NCBI GenBank assembly: GCA_030512335.1
Contig: JAULSU010000001.1
Span: 4,030,001 to 4,094,000, forward strand
Reading direction: 5' to 3'
Source: Immersiella caudata
Taxonomy: Eukaryota > Ascomycota > Sordariomycetes > Sordariales > Lasiosphaeriaceae
DNA length: 64,000 nt
Part shown: positions 56,112 through 64,000 of the stretch, in pieces
How the letters are laid out: every line of letters starts with the position of its first letter
How positions within the stretch are numbered: position 1 is the first letter of the stretch
Notes under the pieces: generated by a model
Database searches by the model: none
Seen by the model: only the letters and a program-made list of their open reading frames with translations
What the model was told of the DNA's origin: nothing
Translations under genes and position numbers: made by a program

Positions 56112-57907
56112 CGTTGCGAGGCCAGCGGGTTGTTTGGAGAGGACTATCGGAGGTGGAGAGGCATGGGGCGGGTGGCGGAGACCTAGAGAGGCGAGTGAGC
56201 CATTAGAACAGGCACGTTGGGCGCGGAACTGGGGATTCACAAGGGGCACATGAGCAGTGCCGTCGCCGTCATTGTCGAGTACCAAGCAGTAAGGGGCGGC
56301 AACGAGCAATGTCGTTTGTTGGGGACACAAAGGTGAAAGTGCGAAAGCGAGGGAGCGGTGACCTACCGAATGGCAATTGGAAGCTGTAGCGGCGGCTGTG
56401 ACGCGGTGCGCTAGATGCCGCGATGTCTCAAGCCTCCCACAACGTTACTTTTCGGGGCCCTTCGCTGCAGCTCGACGCTGTCACACACGAAACTCTGTCT
56501 GTTACACCGACAGCAGTCGTGTCGTCTTTTGCTGGGGAAGCTCTGTGGGTGCGCAGTGGATGCGCGAATCCAACTGTCGGGTGGTTCGGGCGCGGGGAGC
56601 TCCCGTCGGTGCTGCAAAACGCCGTCAGGCCCAGCGCTGGTGCGAACTGGCGGAAAGTTTCCCGTGCGGCGGGCAGGGGACAATGTTGAATTGGGTGACC
56701 GAAGGAACCTCGACGGGCAGTTCGACTTCAACTCGGGACGCTCCGCGAGAGATAAAGGGAAAGGAGAGAAATTTCACCATGATGGGGCAACACGGGCCAC
56801 CGCCGTTCTTTTGGGGCCGGGTTCGCAACTAGCTACGACGACCCCAGATCGGAAGCAACCCCCAGGGCCCCAAATCCGCTGTGATTGGTCCCGGCAACGG
56901 CCATGGAGGGCGGAATCTCGACTTTTTTAGCCCCCTTTTGGCCTCCACTCAACCACCTCACCATCAGACTCACCGACCGTTCTGGTTGGTGTTAGTGTCA
57001 GATATTTCTATTTTGTTTGATGCCCTGATTTGTTTGCCTTTGCGGCCGGTACGGAGGTGCACAGAAGTCCTGGAATAGGGACGGCAGATGTCGGCACCGG
57101 TCAATCCCTGGCGCAGGTTCCATCACGATCCGCGCTCGGCTATCCGCACATGACAAGGGCCAAATGCCTCTTCCCCCACCGTTTCTGCTAGTATTGTTCT
57201 CAATCTCCGTTTGTCTTCCGATCGACTCTTTGATGACCTCAGAGTCCTCGTGTCCCCTGCCCGGCATGCCATTTGCTCAATTGACCGGTTCCAGGTCCAT
57301 TGGAACAAAACCAAGGCATCAAACGGCACGGCACATGGCTTTTTCGATTGTCTGCTGTCACTTGGCCCCACCTGTGACGGACACCGATGCAGGAGAGGCT
57401 GGGTCCAATCAATCCGATAACGGTTATCAGTCTTGGCTGGTCCTGCAGGAGCTGGGCAACCAAAGCAGGCACATCGGATGATGAGTGGGAAACAAACGGC
57501 GAGAGTCGTCAAAGGAATCAAAATCGCTCGTGTCAAGGTGGCACTCCTTTTGAGCAAAGGCAGCCTGCGCTTCCTTCTAGTCTCCTTTCCCCCTGGCGAC
57601 AGTTTCTGTTGCAATGCTTGTTTCGGCTGGCCCCGGATGCAAACTACAACCCTAACCCGCTAGCTCAGTGGGCCGCCCCCATGATGGGGTCCACACCTAG
57701 TGGCTAAGTTTCCATCTAATCTTATCTGATCCTGCCCCTCGCATGACTGTGGATGCTGTGGCCGCCCCTCATCGGATGCGACGCCTCGCAACCCACGAAC
57801 AGAAGACGCTGAGAGGAATTTGGATTTTCTGGTCTTGCTAGCAAACAGGCCCCTAAGGCATTCGCAGGCAAAGAAACAACTTCAGCAGACACAATCCAAC
57901 CACCGCG
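56112..57907. other. Divergent promoter region, HMG-CoA reductase / nicotinamidase
   Basis: No gene supported. The frame of the reductase is open for about 70 codons upstream but lacks an ATG. Two inverted CCAAT boxes (GATTGG) are seen, for example near 56883. Short plus-strand frames at 56377-56930 have no domain. Confidence 0.55.
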
Positions 57908-58833
57908 ATGGCTGAGTCCAAGACCATCTTCCGCCCCGCGTTGATCGTGGTGGACATGCAAGAAGACTTCTGCCCGCCAGTGAGTAACCCATCAACCCCG
58001 TCGTCCACCATCAAACGTCACGTCACACAGGTGCTCCGAACCGGAGGCGCATCCTCATCAAACCCCGCGCTCCACGGTACCCGAGTCGCCATCGCACAAC
58101 CCGCCGTCCCTCCTCCACCTCGCCTAGCCCTCTTCCCGCTACCATCACCGTACCAACTACTTACGTACATGTAACCAAACTAACCCCCCAGAACGGCTCC
58201 CTCCCCGTTCCCTCCGGCCGCACCATAACCCCCCTGATCAACAGCCTCCTCGCCCTCCCCTCCTTTGTCCTCCGCATCGGCACCAAAGACTGGCATCCCC
58301 CCAACCACATCTCCTTCGCCTCTAACCACCCCGGCAAGTCCCCATTTACCGACACCTGCATCGTCACCAACCCTTACAACCCAGCCGAGAGCTACGAGAC
58401 CCGCCTCTGGCCGGACCACTGCGTCCAGCACAGCCCCGGAGCCGAACTCATCCCAGAGCTCGAGGTGTCTCGTCTGGACAAGGTCATTGAGAAGGGGACG
58501 GATCCACGAGTGGAGATGTACAGTGCATTTTATGATCCGCTGAAGAACCCAAGGGTAAGTGATAGTGGTTTGGCGGCGGTATTGAGGGAGGCGGAGGTGA
58601 CACACGTCTTTGTGGTCGGGCTGGCGGGCGATTACTGTGTCAAGTGCACGGCGACGGATGCCCACGCTGAGGGGTTCACCACGTATGTGGTTGACGAGGG
58701 AACGAAGGCGGTGGACGCGGCTGGGTGGGAGGCGTGCAAGGCTGAGATTCAGGGGTGTGGGGTGAGTGTGGTGAGTAAAGATGGGCCAGAGGTCAGGAGG
58801 CTTCTAAACCAGACGGGGTGGTATCCATCTTAG
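57908..58833 (+). CDS. pnc1: Nicotinamidase (Pnc1-type)
   Basis: Exons 57908-57979 and 58192-58833 (212-nt intron) encode 237 residues of the isochorismatase-like fold. The catalytic triad is visible: Asp in LIVVDMQEDFCPP, Lys in VIEKGTDPRVEMYSAF, and Cys in VVGLAGDYCVKCTATDA. Metal ligands are in GTKDWHPPNHISF and the start of the first helix. The enzyme hydrolyses nicotinamide to nicotinate and feeds NAD+ salvage; by removing nicotinamide it can also relieve sirtuin inhibition. The first exon ends exactly at CPP, just before NGSLPVP, which is the normal family sequence. No targeting signal; cytosol or nucleus. Confidence 0.95.
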
Positions 58834-59080
58834 TCGTGTAGCATGGCGTACGGTATGGGCACATGGTATGGGCGGGGGTGTGGCTTTTACTGGCGTTTTC
58901 CCTGGGGCTATGGGCCTTCTCAGCTCATTGATGACTTGTATTGTTCGACGATATCGATACCATACAACTGATTACAGTACAACTCGCAACGTTCGTGTCC
59001 CATGCAGATCATTAACAAAGATCAAGAATTACTCCGGAACACAACGCCAAATGGTATCCCAGACATCGATCTTCCACCAG

Positions 59081-61020
59081 TTACCTGCCGACCCTGATAA
59101 CACCAGCCGCGACCAGTTTCTGGATCTTGGTGCGGACGCCGGGGTTCTTCATGTGCTCAGCCAATGCCGCTGGGTCGGACTGCGCCTGTTGCAAGATGGC
59201 CTGCATCACAGGATCTTGCATAATGCCCATAATCTGCAACGTTGTTAGTTCTCTCCTACGAAATCTTTTCAGCAGCGAAACTTACCTCGGGGTCGCGGAG
59301 CAGGCGCTCCCGTGTCTGCTCCTCTGTCTCATTCTCGCGCGCCGCGTACATGGCAGTGAACGCCTTTTGCTGCTGCTGCTCAATCTCCCTAGAGTTGGCA
59401 CCATTGTGATGCTCCTTGTCCACCTCCAACGCTTCGCCGCAGGCATCCACAGACTTGCTGTACTCGCGCATGCCAAAGTAAGCCTGTGCCTTGCGGATAT
59501 AGGCACGAATAAACTTAGCGTCCTTCTTGATAGCCTCATCGCAGTCTTCGAGGGCGCTGGGGAACTCGAATAGCTTGATGAAGGCCGCCGCGCGATTGCT
59601 ATAACCGCGGGGATCCTCAGGCGCGCGCTTGATCATCTCAGAGTAAGCCTCTACGGCGCCGGGCCAGTCCGACTCCTTGAATTTCTTGTTGCCCTCCTCG
59701 CGGGCCTCCTCCGCCTTCGCTGGATCGATGTACCCCTTCTTGGCGGCCTCAATCTTGTTGCGCTCTGCTGCCCTAACTTTGTTGAGAACCTCGGGTGTGC
59801 GGTGCTCGCGGAGAGACATGTTGTAGAAGTCAATAGCCTGTGTGAGATCACCCTGCTTCTCATAGGCAGTACCAATGCGAGCATATGACTTGGCAATGAC
59901 CTTGAAGTCCGCATAGAGCTGCCTGCCCTCTTCGACTGCCTTTGTGCAGGTGTCGATGCAAGCTTGGTAGTCTCCCTTCTCGAAATAGGCTGCACCGAGG
60001 TTGTTGAGGTAGGTGATGTCCCTGTGCAGGTCCCAAGCAGCCTGGTAATGCTTGATGGCCTCCTCGAACTCGCGCTTCTTGTAGCTGGCAGTACCCAGGG
60101 CCTTCTCTTTCTCGGCGGCCTCCTTGGCTTTCTTCTTCTCGAGTGCCTCCTCGTCTTCCTCCTCTGGCTCAGGGGATGGGGATGGGGCCTTCTTTGCAGG
60201 TTCTGGCTTCTTCGCAGGAGGGGCATCGGACATCTGGACGTCTTCCTCTGCTTCTACCTTGGAGCCAGATGCGCCAGCAGCATCTGGGGGAGCATCCCTC
60301 ATCTCCATATCGACGCCCATCAAAACACCAAGAACCTGGATCATCCGGGGATCGCTGAACAAATTCTGCGCATTCTTTGGGTTCTTCTGGATAGCCTGCA
60401 GGCTCGTCACGAAACTAGGATCGGCAAGGTAGGAGCTCGTCTTGGGGTTCTTCGCCAGCTTCTGAAGCAGATTCGGGTCGCTGAACATTTGTCCAATGCC
60501 TCCGGTCGGGTCGCCGAAAGGCCCGCCTGTCAAGATTGCGTTAGGAGCCAATCAGGGCCAGGTATCAAGGGGTCTCGCTCACCTGCTCCAGCCTCCTGCT
60601 CCATCGCCCGTTGGACGGAAGCGAGATCGTTCTTCATGCCAGCATTATTGGGATCCAGCTTCAAGCCCTCCTCATAGGCATCATTCGCTCCGAGAAGGTC
60701 GCCCTTCCCGTACAGCGCAGTTCCCTTTCGTCCCCATCCCTTTGGCCAATCGGGCTTCAGCTCTGTCGTCTTCTCGGCATCCTCCAGGGCGTTGTCCCAC
60801 TCTTTCTTGGATGCATAGGCGGCTGACCGGTTGCTGTAGAGGATGTGGTTATTGGGATCAATGGCGATGGCTTGTGTGAACTTGTCACTTGAAATATCGT
60901 CAGTCGGGCGCTGTCAATCCCTCTTCGGGGAGCGGGCAGCCTGACTCACATAGCCTCGTCGAAGTTCTTCGCAGCAATCGCCTGGTTGCCAAGAGCTTTG
61001 AGCTCGTCAGCGGTCGCCAT
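59081..61020 (-). CDS. sti1: Hsp70/Hsp90 co-chaperone STI1 (Hop)
   Basis: Four exons (61020-60950, 60887-60583, 60526-59286, 59233-59081; introns 52-62 nt) encode 589 residues. TPR1 is at about 4-105 (KALGNQAIAAKNFDEAI start). A first DP/STI1 domain covers about 135-195 (MFSDPNLLQKLAKNP, DPRMIQVLGVLMG). A charged Glu/Lys/Pro linker follows. TPR2A and TPR2B lie at about 260-500 (ALGTASYKKREFEEAIKHY, EEGNKKFKESDWPGAVEAY), and a final DP2 domain (IMGIMQDPVMQAILQQAQ) ends at VIRVGR. The protein bridges Hsp70 and Hsp90 through their EEVD tails and passes clients on. All domains are intact and the length equals that of yeast Sti1. It is convergent with the nicotinamidase gene. Confidence 0.96.
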
Positions 61021-63713
61021 GGTTGCTGCTCTAGATTGAAAGAAACAGGTGGGTTTTCGCGACGTTATTGGCTTGACGAAGATGTTCTAGTGAGGAAGAG
61101 AGTCGTTGATTGTGAGACGAGAGGAAAACTGGAGGTCGAAGGTGAAGAAATTCGATTCAGCAACGCGGAGGCTACACAAGGCGCGTGGAAAGCTCTGGAT
61201 CTTCGATGCCTTTCGATGGATGCGGAGCTCCTGATTGGACAAAGTCGACAGCTACCGCTGATGTGGGGTTTTGGGGTCTACTCCTCCTGGTGGGGCGAGG
61301 GGCTGCTGCACCACCGCCCCGCTTTCCCACCCCTCAACGTCACTTCGTGCCGTCTGGCTCGCGAACCAAACCGACAGCAGGTCAACAACAAAGGGCTGCC
61401 TGGGGTCTGATATCGGAATATCATCCTTAGAGTCACCGCCTCGAGCCATGCGAGCCTCTCAGATCCGCACCGCTGGCGTTGCCATAGCGCTACAAGAGCA
61501 CTCGGACCCTTCTCCGATTGCCCTGTTCTGGAACTAGCCAATCGAGAAATCATATCTTCGATGATGGAAAGCCACAATACCGCGCTTCCAGGTTCAGACT
61601 GCCATCCCCATGGTCTACTAAGGGCAAGGTACGGTTCCACAAGCAACAGCTTGACTTCCGTCTCCCCCACAAGCTCGAGTGGCCCCGACCTTAGGATCAG
61701 TAAATTTCCGTGACAAACAAGGTTGAGAGGTCCATCCATCCATTTCGTCGAATGTTCGGATATAGACGGAGGAGGGTCACGTTAGGTGGAAGGGCAAGGT
61801 GGGAAAGATGACGCTCCTCTGAAGGAAAAACAAGACCGTGCTAACTACCCAAGGTTGTAAACCGAATGTAGATCGTAAGAGCAGACTGCACACACTCCAA
61901 ATCATCACTTGTTAAGATTCCGCTGAGTCCCGACTCCTTGGTTGATATTGGGGTTCTTCCCCTTCCAGCCATTGCCCTGTCAGCTTTGGGATCCCTTCCA
62001 CGCCGAGACAGTTCAAGCAGAAACGCAACATCAACTTCCAATCAACCGTTCTGATTGGTTTCACTTACTTCAAAGATTGCAACAATGGCCCGTCATCGAC
62101 TATCTAGTGGGTGCCTTGCCAAAATAAGATCCTACTACCAGTCCGCAAATAGCCCTCAACTCAGAGGCCATGCAAAGTCCGTCTCTTTCTCGTCATTCAA
62201 GGGCCAACGTCTGGTCACGACTCGAACATAGTCAACGCCAAAGCCCAGAGAGAAAATCAGGGGATTTTCCCGGTCCAAAGTCCTGCAGAGTCACAACGCC
62301 GGGCATGGAGGGCGATGCTCCAATCCTCGCTCGGCAACCATTGATTTGAATTCGCCTCTCGCCCTCTCTTCCACCATTCTATGTCATGAAGCTTCCCTCG
62401 GTTCGTCGAACTTTTTTGTCGCACATAACTATCAGCCCGGATCCACCTTCCACTGCCATGCAGCGTCTGTCAACCGTCTTACGTTCAATCGAGCTCTGTG
62501 CTATAGTTGACACGTTACGATGCTCAACATTGGCAGATGACTGGTAGATGACTGTGCTCGCTCAGTGGGGATCGTCGTCTAAACCTGCCCAGCATATGCA
62601 CCTGACAGAGCGTTTTAACATCCACCGGACGGGATCGACCGAGTAGGACGTCCAACTGAAAGCTCCAACGGTGGGACCGTTGATGGTTTATACGCCATTA
62701 TGCAACTCCAGTCTCCCGGAACTCCAACATACCGAATCATAGGTGCCACCGGTGCAGCCTTACCGAAACTTGTGGTCGATACAAACTTCAAGCGGCAGCA
62801 TCAAGCACTCTCGCCTTGACACTATCAAAATCGCGTTCCAACCATAGGGTTGGCTGTTATGCCAAGACACCTCTATTTGAGAGGAAGTAATACGACTTTG
62901 TCACGAATCCTGGGGTCAAGCCATGGAGGGGCACAATGACATATAATTCGGTCACGATGTCGCGACACAAATGTGTGTGTATGTGTATGGCTTTTCCCTT
63001 TCGTGCGACCAGACCCATTGACGTGGGCGGGTGGCTTCCTCTCGGTATGCGGGTTGTTGGCGACCTGTCGTTTGTGGTTTACTCGTTACGTCAAAGTTAT
63101 CTAAATGGCTGGAGGGCCATTGGCTTGATGACGGATGGCGACAGCGGGGGCGGTGTGGCCGTCGCAGGCCGTCGCAGAGCCGCCTCACATGCGATGCGGC
63201 CAGTCATAGGCGCGCCAGGCCGCCTCCAGCTGCCGGAGCTCTCCAGAGGCGAGCTGACACCGAAGTGTTGTCAAACGGAGCCCAACTCAGAGCAAGTGCA
63301 GCCAGCCACCACTCCAACTGCCAGACCCAGCGTTCCATTCAAGTCATCGGCCACGGCGATGCGACAGCGATGCGCTGGTTGGACACCCGCAGCCCAAAGC
63401 GCAAATCTTTGCCTCAGCTTCCCGTGTATTTAGTCTTTGGCATCGCCAGGCGCTCTACTGTGTGTCCCGTTTTTGGCCCCCTATGCCGGCGCCTGATATG
63501 ACACCACATGTAGTGCGCTTACATCAGACGCGGCCTCTACCGCACACGACCCTCTCAGCACTACCACTCAGCGCTACTGCATACCAGTGTGTTGGTTTGC
63601 TGGCCATCTGATATTTTTGCCTTGTTTGGCTTGAATAAAAGCCCCCTTTCCCTCTACGCGCTCGGCTCGTGGCAGCCTGCGTTCGGCTTTGACGCGACAG
63701 GAACGATTCTAAG
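61021..63713. other. Long intergenic region, no gene supported
   Basis: 2.7 kb between divergent genes. Frames up to about 165 codons near 62936-63501 overlap in several frames and have no domain. No tRNA or repeat family was recognised by eye. Confidence 0.55.
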
Positions 63714-64000
63714 ATGCCTCCATCATCACAAGCACGCCCTTCTGGGCTTCCGGGCGGCTCCACGACTATTGCCATTGTGTTGGTCCTGATAATACCCAGC
63801 GTTTTCCTCGTTGGGATCTGCGTTGCACGGAGGATGCCGTGGTTCCAGCCCATCCGGCAACGACTTCGAGCTGTGACGCCAAGATTTACACGACAAGCTG
63901 GTGCAGCGGGGCCAGAGTCCCTTCGAAAACTGCCGGTAGTCAAGTATGACGAAAAGATCTTCAACGCAGACCCAGAAAGCGGCAAGTCAGACGTTGAGGA
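63714..64000 (+). CDS. N-terminus of a single-pass membrane protein (truncated by window edge)
   Basis: An ATG at 63714 opens a frame that is uninterrupted to the end of the window (95 codons). A short polar head is followed by one hydrophobic helix at about 18-37 (TIAIVLVLIIPSVFLVGICVA), then a basic stretch (RRMPWFQPIRQRLR) and LRKLPVVKYDEKIF. The order of a signal-anchor helix, basic loop and a LP-V-x-Y/F-like segment is common in fungal membrane RING-finger E3 ligases, where the RING follows. The RING itself would lie beyond 64000, so this is only a suggestion. Confidence 0.6.
   Translation, partial: MPPSSQARPSGLPGGSTTIAIVLVLIIPSVFLVGICVARRMPWFQPIRQRLRAVTPRFTRQAGAAGPESLRKLPVVKYDEKIFNADPESGKSDVE

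Noticed and set aside
59964..60677. 237-codon open frame on the plus strand
   Set aside because: Antisense to STI1; leucine-rich low-complexity translation without a domain.
62936..63501. Overlapping frames of about 160 codons on the plus strand
   Set aside because: Two frames overlap each other, the translations are Arg/Ser/Cys-rich and featureless, and no splice structure improves them.
1..64000. CRISPR arrays, operons, ribosome binding sites
   Set aside because: The sequence is eukaryotic nuclear DNA with spliceosomal introns; no regularly spaced repeats were seen.

Overview
The window reads as nuclear DNA of a filamentous ascomycete (Pezizomycotina), most likely a Sordariomycete. The grounds are many short introns (mostly 43-150 nt) with GTAAGT/GTGAGT-type donors and CTGAC/CTAAC-like branch sites, one-gene transcription units with long intergenic spaces, and gene families typical of such fungi: Zn2Cys6 and bZIP regulators, DHA-type MFS pumps, GH3 xylosidase, CE1 esterase with a CBM1, and a cyclophilin with a built-in mitochondrial presequence as in Neurospora. 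No species is claimed. Exon joins were worked out by hand from splice sites, reading phase and family conservation. Statements about relatives come from general family knowledge, not from a search.

Layout. 1-999: 3' part missing of a thioredoxin-reductase-like flavoprotein. 1728-3895: TPR-SET protein. 5622-6017: small orphan. 6771-9085: LtrA-family membrane protein gene with several disabling lesions. 9819-10633: GNAT acetyltransferase. 11347-12320: hemerythrin-domain protein. 12895-13535: Ctr copper transporter. 14124-15992: Zn2Cys6 regulator. 16190-18325: unknown membrane protein. 19049-20768: Ent3-type ENTH adaptor. 22321-23443: cyclophilin. 23890-25245: RNA polymerase III subunit RPC34. 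26429-28603: MFS transporter. 29900-30634: secreted Kre9/Knh1-like protein. 31295-31930: orphan bitopic acidic protein. 32120-33532: Gfo/Idh/MocA oxidoreductase. 35339-36655: bZIP with AT-hooks. 37923-40413: DUF2235 hydrolase. 42777-43755: two-RRM protein. 44350-46952: GH3 beta-xylosidase. 47154-48316: decayed CE1-CBM1 esterase. 48714-50780: DHA2 MFS pump. 52527-56111: HMG-CoA reductase. 57908-58833: nicotinamidase. 59081-61020: STI1 co-chaperone. 63714-64000: start of a membrane protein cut by the window edge.

Most genes are unrelated housekeeping or accessory functions and there is no secondary-metabolite cluster. The only functional pairing is the convergent GH3 xylosidase and CE1 esterase, both for xylan breakdown, of which the esterase is broken.

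The most striking signal is a repeat family made of spliceosomal introns. Three introns (one in the LtrA gene, two consecutive in the MFS gene) share the GTATGTGC donor, a pyrimidine block, an internal inverted repeat and an identical 18-nt block over the branch site. All interrupt codons in phase 1. They look like introner-like elements, that is, introns that multiply in the genome. A second theme is gene decay: the LtrA and CE1 loci each carry several independent lesions, while the other genes assemble cleanly.
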